From positions 1-15,027 of the forward strand of contig DHGC01000033.1 in the NCBI GenBank assembly GCA_002402585.1: a DNA stretch of 15,027 nucleotides, given 5' to 3'. Positions 1 through 7,470 of the stretch are shown piece by piece. The notes beneath the pieces are model-generated. The model ran no database searches and had not been told where the DNA came from. It worked only from the letters and a program-made list of their open reading frames with translations. Numbering within the stretch: the first letter of the stretch is position 1; every line of letters begins with the position of its first letter. The position numbers and the translations under genes were made by a program. The stretch is from Erysipelotrichaceae bacterium UBA4808 (GTDB lineage Bacteria; Bacillota_I; Bacilli_A; Erysipelotrichales; Erysipelotrichaceae).

Positions 1-1227
1 ATCAATGCCTGCTTTTCGTAAAGCGATATTCAATTGTTCACCTACTGAATTGATGCCATCTAAATCTGGAAGCAATACACCTGTTCGCCATGAAGAACGA
101 ACGATGACGCCATAGCGTTTAGGATCCAACTGACTTTTATTTACAGGTTCCGCAGGGTTTAACACATCAACACTGATTTCCAAATCTTCAAGTTCTTCTT
201 CAGTGACTGGATTGAAACGTGGATCCTTTGAACAGGCTGAGATGGCATTGTGAATGATCTCATGCATCAAATTACTTTGGTTTGGTTGAAGCGTCCCGAT
301 ACATCCTCTTAATTGATTCTGTTTATGAAGTGATACGAAACATGCGGCTTGCATGTGGGAATCAATGGATTTCACCATGCTTACATCGATGATGGACTGA
401 TCATTAACGTAGTGCTCAATGGCTTTCCGTGCCAATGCGACAAGCGGATCCAAGACATGGATGCTTGCACATAGATAACCGACACCGAAAGGTGCTTCAT
501 AGGACAATACCTCAGATTTGATTTCCAATGTATCCATGACCCCTGCTAAGACGAGCAGTGAACGATACCCACATTCACCAGCCTCATGACATTGATTGGA
601 AGGTAAATCAAATAATTCATCGAAGTGGTTCGAAGCTAAGATATGCTTGATTTTTTGATCAAAGCGAGGTCCATCTGGATTAAATCCATAGGGACCATCT
701 GCTTTCAATCGATGCGATAAATCACCACTTGCAATGAATACCGTCTTACGCTTCAATTGATTGGCACTACGTTGAATCGCTTTGCCAAGTTCACGATGAT
801 GTTCACGATTGAGACCGGAGATGCCGATACGTACGAGCTTGAAATCCGTATAGGTTTCTTTGATGAGTGCCAATGGAACGATGGATCCATGGTCCAATTC
901 CATAACACTGGGTCTGACATCTGGATCAAGCTTGATGAGTGCATCATTGAATTCCTCATCAATGGGGTAGGCATACCGCAACTGTGGCGTATTGAAACGA
1001 CTCATGTCGCCAACATCTTCTGTTCCTTGTGCAAGAAAAAAACCATCTCGAAACATCGGCGCATGGGGCGATACCAAAACAATGGTTTCAGGCTTGATGC
1101 GTGCGATCTCGTTTGCGATGGTTTGATAGGCTTCAATCGTATGTTGTATTTTATGCTCTTCCCCACGTCCGATTTCTGGCAACATCAGGGGTGGATGTGG
1201 AAGGGCGCATGCGTAATGGATGCTCAT
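1..1227 (-). CDS. LigB-like/AMMECR1 fusion protein (AmmeMemoRadiSam-type), 3' end outside window
   Basis: The frame is open from an ATG at 1227 to the left edge, giving the first 409 residues; the stop lies outside. An AGGAGG site sits 6 bases before the ATG. Residues 1 to about 270 resemble the class III extradiol dioxygenase subunit B fold shared with MEMO1: PHPP at 10-13, SPHAP at 53-57, ASGDLSH at 166-172 and GVGYL near 248. H11, H55 and H172 could be metal ligands by family analogy. From about residue 285 an AMMECR1 domain follows, with LRGCIG at 306-311 and DPRF at 335-338. This domain order is known in bacteria, where the two families often accompany a radical SAM enzyme; that gene, if present, would lie beyond the left edge. 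The substrate is unknown to me, and ring cleavage should not be assumed. It has its own promoter, so it is probably first in its transcript. Confidence 0.85.
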   Translation of the reverse strand, partial: MSIHYACALPHPPLMLPEIGRGEEHKIQHTIEAYQTIANEIARIKPETIVLVSPHAPMFRDGFFLAQGTEDVGDMSRFNTPQLRYAYPIDEEFNDALIKLDPDVRPSVMELDHGSIVPLALIKETYTDFKLVRIGISGLNREHHRELGKAIQRSANQLKRKTVFIASGDLSHRLKADGPYGFNPDGPRFDQKIKHILASNHFDELFDLPSNQCHEAGECGYRSLLVLAGVMDTLEIKSEVLSYEAPFGVGYLCASIHVLDPLVALARKAIEHYVNDQSIIDVSMVKSIDSHMQAACFVSLHKQNQLRGCIGTLQPNQSNLMHEIIHNAISACSKDPRFNPVTEEELEDLEISVDVLNPAEPVNKSQLDPKRYGVIVRSSWRTGVLLPDLDGINSVGEQLNIALRKAGID

Positions 1228-1252
1228 ATCAAATCCTCCTCTATCTACCTAC

Positions 1253-1280
1253 AGTATAGAACGATTCGAAATAAGCGCAA
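1253..1280 (-). promoter_or_regulatory. Promoter of the LigB/AMMECR1 gene
   Basis: On the minus strand a -10 box TATACT (1258-1253) lies 16 bases from TTGCGC (1280-1275), 26 to 31 bases before the start codon and immediately after the terminator of the upstream gene. The -10 matches consensus at 5 of 6 positions; the -35 is weaker. Confidence 0.5.
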
Positions 1281-1310
1281 TTAAAAAAGTGTCTATGCGA
1301 TTAGACACTT
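1281..1310 (-). terminator. Intrinsic terminator of the DUF302 gene
   Basis: A perfect 9-bp stem (AAGTGTCTA with TAGACACTT, 1287-1295 and 1302-1310) with a 6-base loop is followed on the minus strand by six T. It starts 3 bases after the DUF302 stop codon and separates that gene from the LigB/AMMECR1 gene. Confidence 0.85.
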
Positions 1311-1313
1311 CTA

Positions 1314-1691
1314 TTACAACTGTTTGGTGACTTCAATCAACACATCTTCAATCTTTTGAGCGAAAGCTGTTAGTTCTGGATTGTTCATTAACTTTATCAA
1401 TGCAGTTGGACGAACCATCTCAACACTTACACCCTTATCGTCTTCACGAACGATAAACTTACAAGGTAAGAAATTCACTGCCAAGGGATCGATGGTGTAC
1501 ACTTTATAGGCTTCGATAGGATTGCATACATCTAAAATGGTGATACGTCCTTCAAACGGTAAGCCTTTTGCGACAAACTTATCCGATAAGGGGATTGTCG
1601 ATAGAACACCAAATTGATGTTCCGTTAATGCCTTTGTAAGATTGATGATGGTTTCTTCAAATGTCTTTGTGGATTGGGTAATATGAAACAT
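1314..1691 (-). CDS. DUF302 family protein
   Basis: This 125-residue protein has an AGGAGGT site 7 bases before its ATG. It matches the DUF302 family (TT1751-like small alpha/beta fold) along its whole length: an N-terminal helix-rich part, the DVCNP motif at 54-58, a NFLPCKFIV segment at 73-81 and a VSVEMVRPT stretch near 88-96. The family is soluble, has no established biochemical function and is found alone or beside redox and metal genes. C55 and C77 are the family's recurrent cysteines in this copy. There is no signal peptide, so it should be cytoplasmic. It is divergent from the AEC permease and is closed by its own terminator, so it appears monocistronic. The family call is firm; the role is unknown. 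Confidence 0.85.
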   Translation of the reverse strand: MFHITQSTKTFEETIINLTKALTEHQFGVLSTIPLSDKFVAKGLPFEGRITILDVCNPIEAYKVYTIDPLAVNFLPCKFIVREDDKGVSVEMVRPTALIKLMNNPELTAFAQKIEDVLIEVTKQL

Positions 1692-1704
1692 GGTATGACC
1701 TCCT

Positions 1705-1721
1705 GTTTAGCTCAGTTTAGC
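1705..1721. repeat. Direct repeat GTTTAGC, 10-base period
   Basis: GTTTAGC occurs at 1705-1711 and again at 1715-1721, one helical turn apart, just upstream of the DUF302 ribosome binding site. Identical faces of the helix suit a dimeric regulator, but the copies are short and could be chance. Confidence 0.4.
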
Positions 1722-1791
1722 ACTTTGCTTTAGAATTACACGTCAAATGCTCAGAATGAACACAGTCACTTGAAGCAAAAACTAAAGTGCT
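1719..1791. repeat. Spaced inverted repeat AGCACTTT / AAAGTGCT in divergent promoter region
   Basis: AGCACTTT at 1719-1726 is perfectly complementary to AAAGTGCT at 1784-1791, with 57 bases between them. One copy lies near the DUF302 start, the other 15 bases before the AEC extended -10. This spacing fits two operator half-regions for a regulator shared by the divergent genes; binding is inferred only. Confidence 0.35.
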
Positions 1792-1805
1792 GATGATTAT
1801 AGCTG

Positions 1806-1814
1806 TGGTATAAT
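1806..1814 (+). promoter_or_regulatory. Extended -10 promoter of the AEC permease
   Basis: TGGTATAAT is a full TGn extended -10 with a consensus hexamer at 1809-1814, 25 bases before the proposed start codon. No good -35 hexamer sits at 17 bases, which extended -10 promoters tolerate. Confidence 0.6.
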
Positions 1815-1839
1815 AACTCAAGTTTTAAGGAGGATGACT

Positions 1840-2757
1840 ATGGCAATCGGAATTACGGTACTCAATCAGGTCTTGATGATGTTTAGTTTGATGTTGGTAG
1901 GTTTTGTGCTCTATCGCAAGGGACTCCTTAATGAAAGTGGTACACAGCAAATGTCTACCATTTTGCTTCAGGTCTGTACACCCGCTGTCATCATCACATC
2001 CTTCAACATTCAGTTCAGTATCGATATCCTTAAAGAAATCGGGATTGCTTTTGTCTTAGCTTTATCCTCAATTTTATTAGGCTTAATCATTGCACGTGTC
2101 ATTTATCGTAAAGAACATCGCATCGCGCAATTTGCCGTCGCATTCTCCAATGTCGGCTTCTTTGGCATCCCTTTGGTCACCGGTTTGTTGGGCATTCAAT
2201 ATGTCATCTATCTTTCTACCTACATCCTTGCGTTCAACCTCTTGTCTTGGACAGTCGGTATTTATTTGATTACTGGAGACAAGACTGCCATGAAGTTCAA
2301 TACCTTCTTCAAAACACCCGCATTCATCGGCATGATTCTAGGTTTCGTTATTTTTTTAAGTCCATTTAAATTAACGGGTTTCGTTCAACAATCCTTCACT
2401 TCGATTGGTTCTATCAATACGCCCGTTGCGATGCTTGTCTTAGGCACCTATCTTGCAAAGAGCAAGCTGATCGATATCTTTAAAAATAAACATGTCTATC
2501 AAATCGCGTTCTATCGTTTGATTCTGATACCCATCATTGCACTCCTTGTTCTTAGTTTATTGCCCATGATTCGTCCTGAAGTAAGATTGGTCTTGCTTAT
2601 CGCTTCCAGTGCGCCAAGTGCGACAATCCTAGCTATTTTCTCCCAACGTTTCGGCCATGATTATGCGTACGGGGCTCAAATCATCAGTTTTACGAATCTG
2701 ATGTGTCTGATTACGATTCCCATCGTCCTAACGAGTGCATATGCCTTATGGTTTTAA
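1840..2757 (+). CDS. AEC-family permease (auxin efflux carrier type)
   Basis: This 305-residue, highly hydrophobic protein has about ten membrane segments in two halves around a short polar middle, the usual size and layout of the AEC family (Membrane_trans family). Family members export or import small organic anions such as malonate or malate in bacteria; the substrate here cannot be read from sequence. I place the start at the ATG at 1840, not 1834, because AAGGAGG (1827-1833) directly abuts the 1834 ATG and sits 6 bases from the 1840 one. The CTPAVI stretch near residue 46 and GFFGIP near residue 105 are typical half-site loops containing proline or glycine. It is preceded by its own extended -10 promoter and followed by a bidirectional terminator, so it is probably transcribed alone. 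Confidence 0.87.
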   Translation: MAIGITVLNQVLMMFSLMLVGFVLYRKGLLNESGTQQMSTILLQVCTPAVIITSFNIQFSIDILKEIGIAFVLALSSILLGLIIARVIYRKEHRIAQFAVAFSNVGFFGIPLVTGLLGIQYVIYLSTYILAFNLLSWTVGIYLITGDKTAMKFNTFFKTPAFIGMILGFVIFLSPFKLTGFVQQSFTSIGSINTPVAMLVLGTYLAKSKLIDIFKNKHVYQIAFYRLILIPIIALLVLSLLPMIRPEVRLVLLIASSAPSATILAIFSQRFGHDYAYGAQIISFTNLMCLITIPIVLTSAYALWF

Positions 2758-2795
2758 AAAGAGCTCGATTGAAGATATCTTCATCGGGCTCTTTT
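2757..2795. terminator. Bidirectional terminator between AEC permease and ABC operon
   Basis: A long imperfect hairpin (AAAAGAGC with GCTCTTTT as outer stem, GAAGAT with ATCTTC inside, one bulged T) begins at the AEC stop codon. T-runs exist on both strands, and it lies between convergent genes, ending 4 bases before the ABC subunit B stop. Confidence 0.85.
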
Positions 2796-2798
2796 ACT

Positions 2799-4655
2799 TT
2801 ATGCTTCAAATTGTGAATTATAGAGCTGTTGATAGAAGCCACCCTTATCCATCAGGCTAAGATGGGTACCCTGCTCAACAATATTTCCATCTTTCATGAC
2901 CAGGATCAAATCGGCATTGCGGATGGTACTCAATCGGTGGGCAATGATGAAACTGGTACGATTGTGCATCAGTTTATCCATTGCTTTTTGAATCAAGACT
3001 TCTGTACGGGTATCTACGGATGAAGTTGCTTCATCCAAGATCAAAATCTTTGGATTGGCTAAGAACGCACGCGCGATTGTCAACAACTGTTTCTGTCCTT
3101 GTGAGATATTGCTTGCCTCTTCATTCAAAGCATACTGATAGTTATTCGGTAGGGTATGAATGAAATGATCCACATAAGCTGCTTTACTGGCTGCTTCGAC
3201 TTCTTCATGTGTCGCATCCAATTTACCATATTTTAAGTTGTCTTCGATGGTTCCATTGAACAACCACGTATCTTGAAGCACCATTCCAAACAAGCTTCTA
3301 AGCTCATTGCGTTTGAAATTTCGCAAATCATGATCATCGACTTTGATTTTACCTTGATTGACATCATAGAAACGCATCAAGAGTTTGACCATCGTGGTCT
3401 TACCCGCACCCGTAGGTCCTACGATTGCCACTTTCTGACCTGGTTTGATCTTAGCACTGAAGCCATTGATTACAGGTTTATCTTCATCATAGCCAAAGAC
3501 CACATCTTCAAAACTGACATCACCTTGAATGTTGGTGATGGAAACAGGATTCTGGATGTCTTCCACTTCTTCTGCTTCAGCCAAGAAGGCAAAGACACGT
3601 TCAGCAGCCGCAGCTGTAGATTGTAACGTATTGCTTATTTGTGCAGTTTGAGCAATCGGTTGAGTGAAGTTACGTACGTATTGCAGGAAGGCTTGGATGT
3701 CCCCAACACTGATGACACCGTTGATGGCTAAGATGCCTCCTTGGATGCTTACAGCCACATAGCCCAGATTGCCTACAAACTGCATCAAAGGCATCATGAT
3801 GCTGGAGAAGAATTGACTTTTCCAGGCGGATTGATACAGCTCATTGTTATAGGCATCAAAGGCTTCGAGGGATTGTTTTTCACCATTGAAGGCTTTCATG
3901 ATCACATGCCCCCCATACATTTCTTCCACATGGCTGCTGACCTTACCGAGTGCGGCAGCCTGAAGTCGGAATTGCTTCTGCGAGAATTTGACGATGATCA
4001 TGATCAACACAAAGGACAATGGAAGAATGATCAAGGTGACCAAGGTCATCTGCCAACTGATGGTGAACATCATAATCGCAACCCCAATGACCGAGGTCAA
4101 AGACGTAATCATTTGAGTTAGATTCTGTTGGAGTGTACTGGTTATGGTGTCCACATCATTGGTGATGCGGCTTAACACTTCACCATGCGGGGTCTTATCA
4201 AAGAATCTCAAGGGGAGACGATTGATCTTGGTTGAGATGTCTTTTCTGAGCTCATATCCAATCTGTGTCGCCACTTTGGACATGATGAAACCCATGACAA
4301 AAGAGAAGAACGCGGCGGCAATATACATCAACAACAACCAGAAGATGATATTTCCTATGTAATCAAAATCGATGCTTGCATTCGGTACTTGTTGGAGTTT
4401 TTGCATGACCCCTTCAAATAATTTGGTTGTGGCTTGACCGAGAATCTTCGGCCCAAAGATGGTAAAGGTTGTACTGACAATCGCCAAAAAGAAGACAATA
4501 ATAAAAGCAAGATTGTATTTCGATAAACGTTTGATGAGTTTAGCCATCGACCCTTTAAAGTCCTTGGCCTTCTCACCCCCTCGCATCATAGAGCCCATTG
4601 GACCCCCATGTCCGGGACCAGCTGCACGGGGTTTAGATTGTTTATTTTCAGACAT
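2799..4655 (-). CDS. ABC exporter half-transporter B (consensus ATPase site)
   Basis: This 618-residue type I ABC exporter subunit has six membrane helices (about residues 45-340) and then a nucleotide-binding domain. It shows Walker A GPTGAGKTT (413-421), Q-loop VLQD (459-462), Walker B ILILDE (537-542) with catalytic E542, and the switch histidine H573 in AHR. Its signature is ISQGQ (517-521) rather than LSGGQ. The N-terminal 35 residues are polar and rich in Gly, Met and Lys. I start at 4655, where AGGAGG lies 9 bases upstream; a longer in-frame reading to 4760 would sit inside the preceding gene. It overlaps subunit A by 8 bases, indicating translational coupling and a heterodimer. By family (LmrCD, BmrCD, EfrAB type) it likely exports hydrophobic drugs, lipids or peptides; the true substrate is unknown. 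Confidence 0.92.
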   Translation of the reverse strand: MSENKQSKPRAAGPGHGGPMGSMMRGGEKAKDFKGSMAKLIKRLSKYNLAFIIVFFLAIVSTTFTIFGPKILGQATTKLFEGVMQKLQQVPNASIDFDYIGNIIFWLLLMYIAAAFFSFVMGFIMSKVATQIGYELRKDISTKINRLPLRFFDKTPHGEVLSRITNDVDTITSTLQQNLTQMITSLTSVIGVAIMMFTISWQMTLVTLIILPLSFVLIMIIVKFSQKQFRLQAAALGKVSSHVEEMYGGHVIMKAFNGEKQSLEAFDAYNNELYQSAWKSQFFSSIMMPLMQFVGNLGYVAVSIQGGILAINGVISVGDIQAFLQYVRNFTQPIAQTAQISNTLQSTAAAAERVFAFLAEAEEVEDIQNPVSITNIQGDVSFEDVVFGYDEDKPVINGFSAKIKPGQKVAIVGPTGAGKTTMVKLLMRFYDVNQGKIKVDDHDLRNFKRNELRSLFGMVLQDTWLFNGTIEDNLKYGKLDATHEEVEAASKAAYVDHFIHTLPNNYQYALNEEASNISQGQKQLLTIARAFLANPKILILDEATSSVDTRTEVLIQKAMDKLMHNRTSFIIAHRLSTIRNADLILVMKDGNIVEQGTHLSLMDKGGFYQQLYNSQFEA

Positions 4656-6846
4656 GTGCAAGTTCCTCCTTGGACATTTGTGAGAATGCGATTTCTTGAT
4701 AGACGTCACAGTTCTGCATGAGTTCGTCGTGTGTACCACAACCCACGATCTCACCATCATTCAAGACCAAGATTTGGTCCGCATGGAGAATGGTGGAAAT
4801 ACGTTGCGCCACGATGATAAGTGTCTTATCGGCATACTCACGTTGAAGTGCTTGACGCAATAAGGCATCCGTCTTGTAATCGAGGGCTGAGAATGAATCA
4901 TCATAAATAAAAATATCTGGATTCTTGATCAAAGCTCTAGCAATGGAAAGACGTTGTTTCTGACCACCCGATACATTGGATCCACCTTGGCTGATGGATT
5001 CTTGATAATGATCTGGTTTCTCTTCCACAATACTTCGAGCTTGAGCGACATCAATGGCTTTATCCAAATCAGCTTGACTCGCATCTTCTTTGGCATAGCG
5101 CAGGTTGGATTCAATGGTTCCTGTGAAAAGAACTGCTTTCTGAGGTACATAACCAATCCGATCACGGAGATCGACTTGTTTAACCTTACGTACATCAACC
5201 CCATTGACCATCAATGAACCTTGCGTCACATCATAGAAACGTGGAATCAAATTAATTAAGGTTGATTTACCCGAACCGGTTGATCCGATGATGGCCGTGA
5301 TTTCACCCTTTTTAGCCGTAAAGTTGATGTTCTTTAGAACACAATCATCCGCATTGGGATAACTGAAACAGACATCTTTGAATTCAATGACACCTGTTTG
5401 ATTGGGGTCGAAACTTTGAGTTTCTTTAGGATCCACGATGGTCAGTGGCATATCCAAGACTTCATTGATTCGCTTAGAAGAGACAGAAGCACGTGGAATC
5501 ATGATGAAAGTCATTACGATCATCATGAAAGACATGATGATTTGCATGGAGTATTGCATGAAGGCCATCATATCACCAACTTGCAAGGCCCCTAAATCAA
5601 TTTGTTTCGCACCAAACCAAACGATCATCAAGGTCACGCCACTAAAAATGAAGTTCATGATGGGCATCAAGATGGCCATGGTACGGGTGACAAATAAATT
5701 TATCTTGGATAGATCTTTATTGGCTTCATCAAAACGTTTTTCTTCATGACGTTCTGTTTTAAAGGCACGTACAACCATTAAACCGGTTAGACTTTCACGT
5801 GCCACAAGATTGACTTTATCAATCATCTTTTGGATTTGAGTGAACTTTGGTAGTACGACAACAAACATGCCTAGAATCAAACCTAGGATGACCACCAAAG
5901 CCAAGCCAATGATCCATGTCATATCCGCATTGGAGTTCATGACATTCATGACAGCTCCATACGCTAGGATGGGTGAGTAGAAGAGGGTTCTAAACATCAT
6001 TACGATCAACATTTGAAGTTGGGTGATGTCATTCCCGGTACGTGTGATGAGGGATGCGGTGGAGAATTGATCGAATTCCACATTGGAGAAACTTTCAACT
6101 TTTCCAAAGACATCACGACGAATATTACGCGTTACTTTTGCGGCCATGCGTGCAGATAATAGGCCAACCAAAATGGTGATCACGGCACTCATGAGTGCAA
6201 ACAACAACATATCAACACCAATCTTAACAATCGCATTGATCTGCATCTTCTCAGTATCTAAGCCAATGGCTTTATATTCAGCCAGAACCGCAACACTGGC
6301 ACTCTGATTGAGCATGTCTTCACTCATGGAAGCAAAGCGTTGATCGATGTTTGCTAAGAACGTCTGACGAATCGTTACGTCCATGTTTGCCAAGGCTTGA
6401 TAGATCGTCACATTCGGTGGTAACTGAAACATTGAAGTATCGATCTGTCCTTCATCGATTGCATAAGTCACGAGTAAAGGTTTCGCAATGATGGCTGCGA
6501 CTTGATCGCGATCCGCATCTTTATTCAATAAGTAGAGTCCTTCTTCCACAAAACCTTGAAGGATTTCTGGATAAGACGCATTCTCTTCTGTGACCAGAAA
6601 ATAGTTATTTCTTAAAATAGTTTGATCATCGTCATTGATGAAGAGTAAAAGCTTATCGAACTGTTCCTCACGAATCACTTCGATTGCCGCATCTTCGACA
6701 CCACCTCGCGTGATTCCGACGTTGACGATTTGCGACATCAATTCTGGTAATTTGAGATCTGCACGTGTCTGGAAATACAAGAGTCCCAAGACGATTAGAA
6801 TACTTACCCAGAAACGTTTTAAATATTTGAATAGTAGTTTAATCAC
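4648..6846 (-). CDS. ABC exporter half-transporter A (degenerate ATPase site, large extracellular insert)
   Basis: This 732-residue partner subunit starts with GTG at 6846, with GAAGGA about 8 bases upstream and inside the MarR gene. After TM1 (about 12-28) there is a roughly 175-residue, acidic, non-membrane insert (about 30-205) before TM2, facing outward by topology; this explains its length above the usual 580-600. The ATPase domain has Walker A GSTGSGKST (521-529), Q569, a good signature VSGGQ (625-629), then Walker B IFIYDD (645-650), where the catalytic Glu is Asp (D650), and Gln (Q681) in place of the switch His. These are hallmarks of the degenerate half of heterodimeric exporters. 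It overlaps the MarR gene and subunit B by 8 bases each, so all three are co-translated. Confidence 0.92.
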   Translation of the reverse strand: MIKLLFKYLKRFWVSILIVLGLLYFQTRADLKLPELMSQIVNVGITRGGVEDAAIEVIREEQFDKLLLFINDDDQTILRNNYFLVTEENASYPEILQGFVEEGLYLLNKDADRDQVAAIIAKPLLVTYAIDEGQIDTSMFQLPPNVTIYQALANMDVTIRQTFLANIDQRFASMSEDMLNQSASVAVLAEYKAIGLDTEKMQINAIVKIGVDMLLFALMSAVITILVGLLSARMAAKVTRNIRRDVFGKVESFSNVEFDQFSTASLITRTGNDITQLQMLIVMMFRTLFYSPILAYGAVMNVMNSNADMTWIIGLALVVILGLILGMFVVVLPKFTQIQKMIDKVNLVARESLTGLMVVRAFKTERHEEKRFDEANKDLSKINLFVTRTMAILMPIMNFIFSGVTLMIVWFGAKQIDLGALQVGDMMAFMQYSMQIIMSFMMIVMTFIMIPRASVSSKRINEVLDMPLTIVDPKETQSFDPNQTGVIEFKDVCFSYPNADDCVLKNINFTAKKGEITAIIGSTGSGKSTLINLIPRFYDVTQGSLMVNGVDVRKVKQVDLRDRIGYVPQKAVLFTGTIESNLRYAKEDASQADLDKAIDVAQARSIVEEKPDHYQESISQGGSNVSGGQKQRLSIARALIKNPDIFIYDDSFSALDYKTDALLRQALQREYADKTLIIVAQRISTILHADQILVLNDGEIVGCGTHDELMQNCDVYQEIAFSQMSKEELAHV

Positions 6847-7306
6847 AGGCGTTATCCTTCTCTTTCATCCACACTTCATTCATAAAGGCTGAAGCTTTGC
6901 CTACAATGCGAATCAATTCTTTTGTATCTTCTTCACCGAGATGTTTGACTAAAGCAAGCACACCGGCATTGAAATGTAGCTCGGATTTGTCCAAGAACCT
7001 CATTCCTTTGTCCGTCAAACGAATGTATACAACGCGGCGATCGGCTTCACTTCGCATGCGTTCCACATACGCTTGTTTAACTAAGTTATTGATCAAGGGG
7101 GTAATGGTAGGTGGTGCTAGATTCAAGACGTTTGCCAAGTCACGAAAAATGATACCTTTGGGATTGATTTCACAGGCTATCTTGATTTGCATCAAGGTAA
7201 ACATCTCACTCTTTCGAATGGGCATTTTGGGCATGTTGGAATGCCCTCGTTTAATGTGTTGAAAAGTTTGGATGAGTTGTGCGACGAGTTCTTCTTGATG
7301 GTCCAT
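6839..7306 (-). CDS. MarR family transcriptional regulator
   Basis: This 155-residue protein has the MarR winged helix-turn-helix layout: N-terminal dimerisation helix, helix-turn-helix with the recognition helix near APPTITPLINNL (64-75), the wing with RSEADRRVVYIRLTDKG (85-101), and a C-terminal dimerisation helix pair. AAGGAG lies 5 bases before the ATG at 7306. It is the first gene of the operon with the two ABC half-transporters, the common arrangement in which a MarR repressor senses an exported compound and controls itself and the exporter. A dyad overlapping the predicted transcription start (7335-7353) is the likely operator. Cysteines at 45 and 154 exist, but redox sensing is not implied. 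The ligand is unknown. Confidence 0.92.
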   Translation of the reverse strand: MDHQEELVAQLIQTFQHIKRGHSNMPKMPIRKSEMFTLMQIKIACEINPKGIIFRDLANVLNLAPPTITPLINNLVKQAYVERMRSEADRRVVYIRLTDKGMRFLDKSELHFNAGVLALVKHLGEEDTKELIRIVGKASAFMNEVWMKEKDNACD

Positions 7307-7321
7307 TGAGCTCCTTTTTAA

Positions 7322-7353
7322 TTTTGATTACAAATAGTTTTGTATCAAAACTA
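7322..7353. promoter_or_regulatory. Nested dyads, probable MarR operator
   Basis: TAGTTTTG-TAT-CAAAACTA (7335-7353) is a perfect 8+3+8 inverted repeat. A second dyad overlaps it: TTTTGATTACAAA (7322-7334) pairs with TTTGTATCAAAA (7339-7350) with one bulged base. The first dyad covers the expected +1 of the MarR operon promoter, where a bound dimer would block transcription. Size and symmetry suit MarR proteins; binding is inferred. Confidence 0.65.
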
Positions 7354-7357
7354 CTAC

Positions 7358-7386
7358 AGTCTATGCCTATTTTAAAGGCTTGTCAA
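7358..7386 (-). promoter_or_regulatory. Promoter of the marR-ABC operon
   Basis: Minus-strand TTGACA (7386-7381) is a full consensus -35, followed after exactly 17 bases by TAGACT (7363-7358). Transcription would start near 7351, about 45 bases before the MarR start codon and within the perfect dyad. Confidence 0.7.
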
Positions 7387-7402
7387 TTCTTTTGAATTCA
7401 CT

Positions 7403-7444
7403 TTAAAATAAACACTGTACATTTTAATGGTTTAGCTTAAAATG
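7403..7444 (+). promoter_or_regulatory. Repeated TTAAAAT half-sites and probable promoter of the decayed gene
   Basis: CATTTTAA (7420-7427) and TTAAAATG (7437-7444) form a perfect inverted repeat with a 9-base spacer; a further TTAAAAT lies at 7403-7409. The right arm contains a -10-like TAAAAT (7438-7443), with TGTACA (7416-7421) 16 bases upstream. It may be promoter plus operator for the gene at 7471; AT-richness makes some of this expected by chance. Confidence 0.4.
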
Positions 7445-7470
7445 AGAAACAGAGGATTCAGGAGTATAGC

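Noticed and set aside
757..1284. A 175-codon open frame on the plus strand
   Set aside because: It lies antisense to the well-supported LigB/AMMECR1 gene, has no recognisable domain and runs into the DUF302 terminator.
3273..4121. Plus-strand open frames opposite ABC subunit B
   Set aside because: They mirror the codon pattern of the real gene, have low-complexity or His-rich compositions and no family resemblance.
4656..4760. N-terminal extension of ABC subunit B
   Set aside because: The extra 35 residues overlap the end of subunit A in another frame, and the AGGAGG site clearly serves the ATG at 4655.
4648..7306. MarR plus ABC pair as a bacteriocin immunity or lantibiotic system
   Set aside because: No precursor peptide, modification enzyme or peptidase domain is present; the exporter has ordinary multidrug-type architecture.
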